A DNA stretch of 20,800 nucleotides from a virus: positions 1 through 20,800 of IMG/VR virus record IMGVR_UViG_3300031643_000021. One strand, written 5' to 3'. The position numbers were made by a program, and so were the translations under genes. Below, piece after piece: positions 14,670-19,052 of the stretch. The notes below the pieces were generated by a model that saw only the letters and a list, made by a program, of their open reading frames with translations, was not told where the DNA came from and searched no databases. Within the stretch, counting starts at the first letter, position 1. The number at the start of each line of letters is the position of its first letter.

Positions 14670-14746
14670 TGGTGGGGCCGACAGGATTCGAACCTGCACT
14701 GAACCGAGCTTAAATCGGATGCCTCTACCAATTGGGCTACGACCCT
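14670..14746 (-). tRNA. tRNA with leucine anticodon UAA on a short-variable-loop body
   Basis: The anticodon arm CCGA-TTTAAGC-TCGG gives UAA, which reads UUA. The variable loop is 5 bases (TCAGT), not the long arm of bacterial tRNA-Leu. Acceptor AGGGTCG/CGGCCCC has an A1-C72 mismatch; A73 and CCA are present. The T arm is GCAGG-TTCGAAT-CCTGT. Identity is uncertain. Confidence 0.75.
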
Positions 14747-14749
14747 CTG

Positions 14750-14826
14750 TGGGGTCCAGGACCGGATTCGAACCGGCGATCATCAGATTGAAGGTCTGAG
14801 GGCTTGGACCGCTCGCCTACCGGGAC
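14750..14826 (-). tRNA. tRNA-Glu (UUC) with C33
   Basis: Anticodon arm TCAGA-CCTTCAA-TCTGA gives UUC, but position 33 is C instead of the near-universal U. Acceptor GTCCCGG/CCTGGAC has one mismatch (C5-U68), with C73 and encoded CCA. T arm GCCGG-TTCGAAT-CCGGT is regular. Confidence 0.8.
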
Positions 14827-14831
14827 AAAGT

Positions 14832-14906
14832 TGGATGACCGGACAGGACTCGCACCTGCTAAGCCGGGGTTGCGGCCCGGCGCCTCGACTCTTTAGCTTC
14901 CGGTCA
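14832..14906 (-). tRNA. tRNA-Cys (GCA) with C33 and G55
   Basis: Acceptor TGACCGG/CCGGTCA pairs fully with U73, the cysteine identity base, and CCA. The anticodon arm CCGGG-CCGCAAC-CCCGG gives GCA, with C at 33. Position 8 is A and the T loop is TGCGAGT with G at 55. The stop codon of the upstream membrane-peptide gene lies inside its D arm. Confidence 0.82.
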
Positions 14907-15015
14907 GACCCTGCACTAACAAGCGAAAAAGAATCCCAGCAACAAAGGCCACTATAATAACTACAAAAAGGCACATAGACAGAAACCAACCAGGGACTTC
15001 CTTTTCCTTAACCAT
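14893..15015 (-). CDS. 40-residue single-pass membrane peptide
   Basis: The frame starts at the ATG at 15015 with GAGGTG six bases upstream. It has a short charged N-terminus (MVKEKEVPGW), one hydrophobic segment (LSMCLFVVIIVAFVAGILF, residues about 12-31) and a short tail (RLLVQGLTGS). The longer frame upstream runs back into tRNA-Met and is unlikely. The gene overlaps tRNA-Cys by 14 bases, so its last codons and TAA stop lie inside the tRNA. It could be a small lysis or membrane-modifying peptide; this is a guess from topology. Confidence 0.62.
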   Translation of the reverse strand: MVKEKEVPGWFLSMCLFVVIIVAFVAGILFRLLVQGLTGS

Positions 15016-15032
15016 GTTCACCTCAAAGGAGT

Positions 15033-15105
15033 TGGTTGCGGGGACCGGAATCGAACCGGCGTAGTCGGGCTTATGAGGCCTGATGGGATACCAATCCACC
15101 CCGCG
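15033..15105 (-). tRNA. tRNA-Met (CAU), initiator-like
   Basis: The loop CTCATAA gives CAU. The ends CGCGGGG and CCCCGCA-A-CCA are the same as those of the E. coli initiator tRNA, including the unpaired C1-A72 that defines bacterial initiators. The anticodon stem keeps two of the three G-C pairs (29:41 and 30:40), but 31:39 is C-G and 28:42 is mismatched. The D arm is short (GGAT-TGGT-ATCC). Confidence 0.85.
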
Positions 15106-15117
15106 CTCTCTCTGTTT

Positions 15118-15194
15118 TGGAACCGACAGTAGGCCTCGAACCTACAACCCGCTGATTACAGATCAGCCGCTCTACCCACTTGAGCTATGTCGGC
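15118..15194 (-). tRNA. tRNA-Thr (UGU) with C33
   Basis: Acceptor GCCGACA/TGTCGGT, U73 and CCA encoded. The anticodon arm GCTGA-TCTGTAA-TCAGC gives UGU, with C at position 33. T arm GTAGG-TTCGAGG-CCTAC is regular. The frame of the upstream protein gene ends at 15185, inside this tRNA. Confidence 0.82.
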
Positions 15195-15586
15195 ATGTTT
15201 TTGGTGGAGGCGGTCGGAATTGCACCGACGTCCGGGTCCTGCCCGCTTGGGCCTTTAGGGGCCCGTCGACCTAATTCGCCCCCCTTGTTTGTTTCAATGA
15301 GGTCCAAAACCGTACGCGATACCTCGCCAATCATATCGTGGAACTGGTCGTGAGTGAAAACGAAGAGAAGCTCGCCTTTCCAGTTCTTGTATCTATAGCC
15401 GAAGTTCGCCAGTGATGCCTCTATTGCCTCATGGAGATAGTCCTGAACTACCTCAAAGCTCGTCTTGGCATCCTTTGAAACGACAAGCTCCGAGTCGCCA
15501 AGGCTAAAGTGGCTCGAATTACATTTCTCCCGGCGCACCTTCAGCAAGTAACCAAGCGTACAGAATACTTTGGGCAGCTTAAGCAT
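15185..15586 (-). CDS. Protein of unknown function whose frame runs through the tRNA-like RNA
   Basis: Start is the ATG at 15586, with AAGGGG about 5 bases upstream. The frame gives 133 residues. The first about 100 look like a real protein (for example VVQDYLHEAIEASLANFGYR and LFVFTHDQFHDMIGEVSRTV) with a mixed helix/strand pattern and no known motif. The last about 32 residues are the translation of the tRNA-like RNA and end within tRNA-Thr (15185), so this tail may not be a selected protein sequence. If the RNA is cut out of the transcript, the mRNA would have no stop codon. The frame overlaps the next gene upstream by 8 bases. Confidence 0.65.
   Translation of the reverse strand: MLKLPKVFCTLGYLLKVRREKCNSSHFSLGDSELVVSKDAKTSFEVVQDYLHEAIEASLANFGYRYKNWKGELLFVFTHDQFHDMIGEVSRTVLDLIETNKGGELGRRAPKGPSGQDPDVGAIPTASTKNMPT
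15202..15283 (-). ncRNA. tRNA-like RNA resembling the tRNA domain of tmRNA
   Basis: An 82-base RNA. The acceptor GGGGGCG/CGCCTCC pairs with a G3-U70 wobble, followed by A73 and CCA: the alanine-charging signature of tRNA-Ala and tmRNA. The T arm GTCGG-TGCAATT-CCGAC is perfect. The 5' end continues AATTAGGTCGACGGG, close to the tmRNA 5' consensus (GG-TTCGACGGG), and as in tmRNA no D stem forms. The centre folds as GGGCC-CCTAAA-GGCCC (6-base loop, no normal anticodon) plus CGGG-CAGGA-CCCG. It could be a minimal tmRNA-like alanine acceptor or a degenerate class II tRNA. No tag reading frame is seen. Confidence 0.6.
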
Positions 15587-15731
15587 GTTTCCCCTTCCCT
15601 GCATTCGCATACAGCGCAGCCTTCATCCGCTGGCAAGCTGCGAGTGTTTTCTCTTTCGATTGCGAGCTGTTCCTGACCCACTTTCCGTCTTTCTTCACTT
15701 CGAGTACGTGACCGTTACATCGCCAGGGCAT
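15579..15731 (-). CDS. Small basic protein
   Basis: A 50-residue protein starting at the ATG at 15731 with GGGAGGT five bases upstream. It has VLEVKKDGKWVRNSSQSKEK followed by 'ALYANAG'. A pattern of 'kKdGk...SkekA...A.yA' is common in small phage proteins of unknown role. It is basic with two cysteines (C6 and C34). It overlaps the next gene by 8 bases and follows the previous gene by 1 base, so it is in an operon. Confidence 0.7.
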   Translation of the reverse strand: MPWRCNGHVLEVKKDGKWVRNSSQSKEKTLAACQRMKAALYANAGKGKHA

Positions 15732-15732
15732 G

Positions 15733-16194
15733 TTACCTCCCGGTACGAGGTGGCTTGGGCTTTGTGAGAGGAATGAAGTCCGGAATCTCATGGCTCCCAA
15801 AGAAGACAGATTGCGGACACGGATACATTTCATCCTTGGCATCCCGGATCACGAAGTCTCCGGACGAGCCCGTTGCGCGGCCTCTCGGCGTGTCCATTTC
15901 GAAGTCGTAATTCATTTGGACAGCCTGTATAGTCACGGGTTTGCGCTTAAATGGCTTCAGGCGCTTCATCACGTTTTCGGTCACATCCTGACCGCTAACA
16001 AAGACCCGGCAGACATTCGTGTCTCCCTTCAGTCGTTCTTCCCGTCCGCGTTCGAAGCCGAGATCGTAAGCGCTCCGTACCCCGCAAACCGTGCTGACGT
16101 ACCCATAACAGGGGTAGTCTTCCTTGACAAGGGAGCATTGTCCTGGTACGTCGGGCTTGAAATCTGTGATATATGGGCATATCCGGTCGCTCAT
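15733..16194 (-). CDS. Phage protein with PGDYG-like C-terminal domain
   Basis: A 153-residue protein. The N-terminal half has several cysteines (in PYIT...GQCSLVKEDYPC) that may form a metal site. The C-terminal part has 'FKRKPVTIQAVQMNYDF', then GDFVIRDAKDEMYPCPQSVF and 'GSHEI'. This 'y.kkPv..eAvq...GDwvi...kGe.ypck...F...y' arrangement is widespread in phage small proteins and has no settled function. AGAGGT lies 6 bases before the ATG. It is followed within 1 base by the next gene. Confidence 0.75.
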   Translation of the reverse strand: MSDRICPYITDFKPDVPGQCSLVKEDYPCYGYVSTVCGVRSAYDLGFERGREERLKGDTNVCRVFVSGQDVTENVMKRLKPFKRKPVTIQAVQMNYDFEMDTPRGRATGSSGDFVIRDAKDEMYPCPQSVFFGSHEIPDFIPLTKPKPPRTGR

Positions 16195-16228
16195 TGTGTT
16201 ACCTCTTACAGGCCGCTCGAGTAGCTTT

Positions 16229-16265
16229 GGCAGAGCTGTTTTCAGTTCACTTTCGACTCTCTGCC
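16229..16265 (-). repeat. 7-bp inverted repeat over a gene end
   Basis: GGCAGAG and CTCTGCC flank 23 bases across the 3' end of the gene at 16242-16445 and the gap to the next gene. As RNA it can form a 7-pair hairpin close to the stop codon. No U tract follows. It may protect the mRNA end. Confidence 0.4.
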
Positions 16266-16445
16266 GGTGCCAACGGAAGAAAGCAGCGGAGTTGTGCGCA
16301 TATCCCGAGTCAGGCAGTCAGCTATGACCTCAAACTTCTCGTCGATGTCGTCCACACGCTGAACATGAGGCTGAATCATGTGCATAATCTGCATTCTGGT
16401 TTGCAAATCAAGCAAATCCCAGCGTTCCGTGGTCATTTTAGCCAT
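16242..16445 (-). CDS. Small protein of unknown function
   Basis: A 67-residue mostly helical protein (AKMTTERWDLLDLQTRMQIM...VDDIDEKFEVIADCL) with no membrane segment or known motif. GGAGG lies 6 bases upstream of the ATG. The gene overlaps the next upstream gene by 8 bases, so the pair is probably translated together. Function is unknown. Confidence 0.7.
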   Translation of the reverse strand: MAKMTTERWDLLDLQTRMQIMHMIQPHVQRVDDIDEKFEVIADCLTRDMRTTPLLSSVGTGRESKVN

Positions 16446-16707
16446 TTTCTGCCTCCGGAGCCTCTCCGATTGGAGTGCTGAAGAGCTTGTCGAGGATTTT
16501 TCCAGCGATTTCGCGGCATCCAGGCCAGTCGCTCAGGTTCAGCGCCGGCTGGTCCGTTCTTCCCTCTTTCTGACCACGCTGATCGTCGTAAATCAGGGCC
16601 GAAATCAGGTCGATACTGGCCCCTCTGAACTCGATGTCGTCTGCCAGTCGGTCACGGAAGTGCTTGCGAGCACTGACGATGGCGTTTTCAGGCTTTTTCT
16701 TGCTCAT
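16438..16707 (-). CDS. Small protein of unknown function, first gene of the leftward operon
   Basis: An 89-residue protein. I choose the ATG at 16707 because AAAGGAG lies 7 bases upstream; the frame extends to 16788 without a ribosome site. The sequence starts MSKKKPENAIVSARKHFRDR and has an acidic tail (PIGEAPEAENG). It is helical with no recognised motif. It is the first gene downstream of the strong leftward promoter, about 315 bases from the expected transcript start, with a structured leader between. Confidence 0.72.
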   Translation of the reverse strand: MSKKKPENAIVSARKHFRDRLADDIEFRGASIDLISALIYDDQRGQKEGRTDQPALNLSDWPGCREIAGKILDKLFSTPIGEAPEAENG

Positions 16708-17020
16708 GGTGTCTCTCCTTTGAAACAAGTGAAGGGGTTTCCGGTTTTGTACCCCGCACACTGGAAAAAGTTCCATCGGCGCCCTCATTTGAGGGAAAAG
16801 AGTGGGATCCCCCGGAAATTTGAAAATTTTTTCGGGTAGCTCACCTCGGCAAAGGAGCGCACGAAGGAGCTTTATTTATTATGATATGCCCCTTGTACGG
16901 CGGAGTCGCTTTCACGGTGTACCCCGGGGGGTAGGTAGAGCCTGATAGCCTGCACCGGCTTGGTAGGAGAGAGGAGAGAGGAGCAGGAAACCGGGGTAGG
17001 GACAGGCTACCAGGATACCA

Positions 17021-17056
17021 TGAGCACAATATAACTCTCAAAGTCCCCCTTGTCAA
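17021..17056 (-). promoter_or_regulatory. Leftward sigma-70 promoter
   Basis: On the minus strand, TTGACA (17056-17051), a spacer of exactly 17 bases, then TATATT (17033-17028). The -35 matches the consensus fully and the -10 at five of six positions. Transcription would start near 17021 and run into the small-gene, tRNA and virion block. Confidence 0.85.
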
Positions 17057-17154
17057 GAGAATTGCTGCACAGCGAATTCCTATGCCTGTACGCATTATCC
17101 GGGCGCCTGCTCGATTCGGCGCATAGATCGCATATCATTTGTGCTTGTATTGTA

Positions 17155-17169
17155 CGGCAAATTCTGCCG
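17155..17169. promoter_or_regulatory. Operator-like palindrome A
   Basis: CGGCA-AATTC-TGCCG, a perfect 5-bp inverted repeat with an AT-rich centre. A related site lies at 17439-17454. The layout fits a dimeric repressor site about 100 bases upstream of the leftward promoter. Confidence 0.5.
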
Positions 17170-17300
17170 CACCCGAAATCGCCGCAAAGTCACGCCAGTC
17201 CTGCATCTGAGCCAGATTGGCTCCCTGGCACATTTCTTGCGACACTCCCGAGCTAAGTACCTACTCCTGAAAGAAATACATCAAATTCCGGCGTGCGAAC

Positions 17301-17339
17301 CGGCGCTTTTTGCCGACTGCCCGGCACTTTTTGCCCACT
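17301..17339. repeat. Direct repeats, 21-bp period
   Basis: CGGCGCTTTTTGCCGACT (17301-17318) and CGGCACTTTTTGCCCACT (17322-17339) match at 16 of 18 bases and start 21 bases apart, two DNA turns. They could be iterons or activator/repressor sites just upstream of a possible rightward promoter. Confidence 0.65.
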
Positions 17340-17359
17340 TGAATCGCATCCAATAATAT
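17331..17359 (+). promoter_or_regulatory. Possible rightward promoter
   Basis: TTGCCC (17331-17336), 17-base spacer, TAATAT (17354-17359). Each element matches four of six consensus bases, so it is a weak candidate. The direct repeats overlap its -35, as expected for a regulated promoter. It would serve the gene at 17494. Confidence 0.35.
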
Positions 17360-17386
17360 TGCATCGCCGCAAATCCGCTGTTGGCG

Positions 17387-17416
17387 GGCTTTTGCTGATG
17401 TGGCATGGCTTTTGCT
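17387..17416. repeat. Second pair of short direct repeats, 20-bp period
   Basis: GGCTTTTGCT occurs at 17387-17396 and 17407-17416. The core GGC-CTTTTGC resembles the pair at 17301-17339, so four related copies lie within about 120 bases. Confidence 0.55.
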
Positions 17417-17438
17417 TCATGTTCAGCCGACGTTGCAA

Positions 17439-17454
17439 TCGGCAATTTGGCCGA
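17439..17454. promoter_or_regulatory. Operator-like palindrome B
   Basis: TCGGC-AATTTG-GCCGA, a 5-bp inverted repeat related to palindrome A. It lies 40 bases before the first rightward gene and could regulate it. Confidence 0.45.
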
Positions 17455-17493
17455 CTAAGTTCTTTCTCACAACTCTTACCCAGGAGACTGACA

Positions 17494-17682
17494 ATGCATA
17501 ACGTCTCGATAAAGACCCAGGGTAACAAGGTAGTCATTACGGCAGACCTTAGCCGTAAACCTCTCCCGGTGAGTAACCCGGAGAGTCCCAACGTCTTGGT
17601 AGCCTCTACCAAAGGCAACCAGGACTTGGTACACAACAACAAGCTGTACAAAATCGGGCTAAATATCTTCACCAGGAAATAG
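17494..17682 (+). CDS. Small conserved-type phage protein, first rightward gene
   Basis: A 62-residue protein. I choose the ATG at 17494 because AGGAG lies 7 bases upstream. It starts MHNVSIKTQGNKVVITADLS and later has VLVASTKGNQDL. The pattern 'i.v.gnkl.i.vDls......s.sGkt.vvAsT.Gn' occurs in many small phage proteins of unknown role. It is probably a small beta-sheet protein. A strong UUCG-capped terminator follows 7 bases after the stop, so this gene may be transcribed alone at a high level. Confidence 0.75.
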   Translation: MHNVSIKTQGNKVVITADLSRKPLPVSNPESPNVLVASTKGNQDLVHNNKLYKIGLNIFTRK

Positions 17683-17689
17683 CCCAGTA

Positions 17690-17717
17690 GGAGAGGGAGT
17701 CTTCGGACTCTCTCTCC
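17690..17717 (+). terminator. Strong UUCG-capped hairpin
   Basis: GGAGAGGGAGTC and GACTCTCTCTCC form 12 consecutive pairs (one G-U) around a TTCG loop. CCCA and TGGG nearby could extend the base. The following bases are pyrimidine-rich (TCTCTCTT) rather than a pure U run. It probably terminates or attenuates transcription after the first gene. Confidence 0.75.
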
Positions 17718-17817
17718 TCTCTCTTGGGTATCCGACAGGGTCTCTGTACTGGCCTGCGGGGTATCCAGGAGAGAGACAGAAACACAGGCTCTCTGTAGGA
17801 CTGCACACTAACCCAGT

Positions 17818-17837
17818 TAGCCAGGAGTACCTGGCTA
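17818..17837 (+). promoter_or_regulatory. 8-pair hairpin before a small gene
   Basis: TAGCCAGG-AGTA-CCTGGCTA, a perfect 8-pair stem with a four-base loop, ending 19 bases before the next ATG. It may position or protect the 5' end of that mRNA. The stretch 17718-17817 otherwise shows no gene; it has repeated CTCTCTGT and GTATCC blocks. Confidence 0.5.
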
Positions 17838-17856
17838 TCGACAGCAGGAGTGCGCC

Positions 17857-18117
17857 ATGAAACGGAGTAAGACCTGCTACTGTGTAGTCTGTCATAGTCC
17901 CACAAAAAAGTCCCACCCTGTTGACGGGACTGAATACTGCCGCAGGTGTCGGCCGTACTGGTCATGGCTCCGGGCAGTCAGGAGCTTTCTGTGGGATGCT
18001 ACTGAGATAGACTACTCACTCGAAGAAGTTGATGCACTGTGGCATGGACTCTGCCACACTCTGTATGAAGAAGGTCACAGACCCTCTGTATCTGCCAGAG
18101 TACTGTTGGCCACTTGA
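17857..18117 (+). CDS. Small zinc-binding protein
   Basis: An 86-residue basic protein. C7, C9 and C12 are followed by C28-RR-C31, so C9/C12 with C28/C31 gives a zinc ribbon. The rest is helical with Trp-rich segments (YWSWLRAVRSFLW). CAGGAG lies 8 bases before the ATG. It shares a 14-base start block (TGCGCCATGAAACG) with the next gene, so both begin Met-Lys-Arg. Likely an early gene that binds nucleic acid or a host protein; the function is unknown. Confidence 0.68.
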   Translation: MKRSKTCYCVVCHSPTKKSHPVDGTEYCRRCRPYWSWLRAVRSFLWDATEIDYSLEEVDALWHGLCHTLYEEGHRPSVSARVLLAT

Positions 18118-18192
18118 AGTACCCAGAATCGCTCTGTACCGTACCACATACTACTTGTCATGAGATAGACAGGGAAAGGGAGAGACTGCGCC

Positions 18193-18378
18193 ATGAAACG
18201 CTTCCACTGGATAGCCTGGGACTCAGCCAGGTCGATCTTTTGCCTAATCCGAAGCAACCACATACCACCTCACACTAACATTTACCGGAACTTCCCCGAA
18301 GGACTGGTAGCACTGTCAGACCTGAGAAAGACTGTCAGACGGCCAGTGGGGAATGACACACGGTATCGCTGGATCTGA
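18193..18378 (+). CDS. Small basic protein of unknown function
   Basis: A 61-residue basic protein (MKRFHWIAWDSARSIFCLIR at the start, TVRRPVGNDTRYRWI at the end). GGGAGAG lies about 10 bases before the ATG. No motif is recognised. The start region repeats that of the previous gene. Composition fits a small early phage protein, but coding evidence rests mainly on the ribosome site and spacing. Confidence 0.5.
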   Translation: MKRFHWIAWDSARSIFCLIRSNHIPPHTNIYRNFPEGLVALSDLRKTVRRPVGNDTRYRWI

Positions 18379-18469
18379 AAGGACACACTAAGGAGAGCTA
18401 TGAACAGGGCGTGATAGAAGGCATTGACAACTACATCCGTAACCTCTGACCAGAAAGGAGCACCACACT

Positions 18470-18520
18470 ATGACCGAAGCACAACTCACTGGCAGGCACT
18501 CTGTCTGCCTCATCATGTAA
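18470..18520 (+). CDS. Possible 16-residue leader peptide
   Basis: AAAGGAG precedes an ATG by 9 bases and a 16-codon frame follows (MTEAQLTGRHSVCLIM). The stop is 23 bases before the membrane-protein start. It might be a leader peptide tied to expression of that gene, or a chance frame between 18379 and 18543, where I see no other supported gene. Confidence 0.3.
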   Translation: MTEAQLTGRHSVCLIM

Positions 18521-18543
18521 CCTTCTCACCAAAGGAGAATGAG

Positions 18544-18891
18544 ATGGAAGAAACCGCAAAAATGGCACTTGATAAGGTCGATGAGCTTATCAGGGCTGCC
18601 GGAGGGCTGGGGGAGCAGGCCTGGCCATACCTTATCCGGCAGAATATTGCCGAAGGAATCGTATACGTAGCCATTGGAGTACTCTTGGCTATTGTGATCG
18701 CTGCCTTCATGAAGTGGGTGGTTATAGCAAGGTGGAACAATACGAATGAGGACGAGAGAGCTGTTTCCTCACTTCTGGTATTTGGTTTTGCCGCACTCGA
18801 TACCCTGTTCTTAGCTACGGGATTTCTCAGGGTAATCAATCCCGAATACTATGCCATAGCGGAGCTACTGAAAAGAACCTTGGGAGGCTGA
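18544..18891 (+). CDS. Two-helix membrane protein, holin candidate
   Basis: A 115-residue protein. I choose the ATG at 18544 with AAAGGAG 8 bases upstream; the frame is open from 18424 but without a comparable site. The first about 35 residues form an amphipathic helix (MALDKVDELIRAAG...WPYLIRQNI). Two membrane segments follow, at about 38-58 (GIVYVAIGVLLAIVIAAF) and 78-98 (SSLLVFGFAALDTLFLATGF). The size and two-segment topology fit class II holins, but phages also encode other small membrane proteins, and no endolysin gene is nearby to support a lysis cassette. Confidence 0.7.
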   Translation: MEETAKMALDKVDELIRAAGGLGEQAWPYLIRQNIAEGIVYVAIGVLLAIVIAAFMKWVVIARWNNTNEDERAVSSLLVFGFAALDTLFLATGFLRVINPEYYAIAELLKRTLGG

Positions 18892-18903
18892 ACCCTTCTA
18901 ACC

Positions 18904-18949
18904 TGACCGCTACTCGGTCAACCGGCGGACATGCCAGTGTCCACTGCCG
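18904..18949 (+). other. Two consecutive hairpins after the membrane protein gene
   Basis: TGACCG-CTACT-CGGTCA (18904-18920) is followed by GGACA-TGCCAG-TGTCC (18927-18942), which is itself enclosed by CGGC/GCCG (18923-18949). There is no U tract. The 161-base gap 18892-19052 otherwise contains no supported gene. Confidence 0.5.
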
Positions 18950-19052
18950 CTGGAGGGCAGGCTGAGTCCCCTTCCTGGCTTGCCTGTCTTTCGGCGGAAG
19001 TCCACTCTCTGTGGGCTTGCCTTGAACCTTAACCTGGAAGGAGAGCCACACC

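Larger units (their letters stand above)
16708..17493. other. Divergent control region, 786 bases without a convincing gene
   Basis: The region separates the leftward and rightward operons. It holds a consensus leftward promoter (17028-17056), a leftward leader with hairpins CCCTC/GAGGG (16782-16795), an AT-rich palindrome (16811-16836), TACCCC/GGGGTA (16920-16933) and a long-range TAGCCTG/CAGGCTA pair (16946-17009), and a purine tract rich in GGAGAG (16961-16990). The rightward half has CGGCA-type palindromes and direct repeats. Short frames here lack ribosome sites and composition of real genes. It could include a replication origin, but no DnaA-type box set was identified. Confidence 0.7.

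Noticed and set aside
14344-14746. Suppressor tRNAs for stop codons
   Set aside because: The anticodons are UAG and UAA as read 5' to 3', which pair with CUA and UUA leucine codons, not with stop codons.
13153-15283. CRISPR-like array reading of the repeated GGTTCGA segments
   Set aside because: The regular spacing is due to tRNA T loops; each unit folds as a tRNA and spacers are not variable unique inserts.
16378-16839. 153-residue plus-strand frame
   Set aside because: Antisense to two minus-strand genes with good ribosome sites, and it runs through hairpins of the leader.
16881-16934. 17-codon plus-strand frame after AAGGAG
   Set aside because: The spacing to the ATG is too long, the frame ends in a hairpin, and it lies antisense to the leftward leader.
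16841-17095. 84-residue minus-strand frame in the divergent region
   Set aside because: It would start upstream of the promoter's transcription start, has no ribosome site, and its sequence reflects the purine/pyrimidine tract.
17659-17965. Minus-strand frames over the UUCG hairpin
   Set aside because: They overlap a terminator-like hairpin and two plus-strand genes with good ribosome sites; the CT-rich composition explains the open frames.
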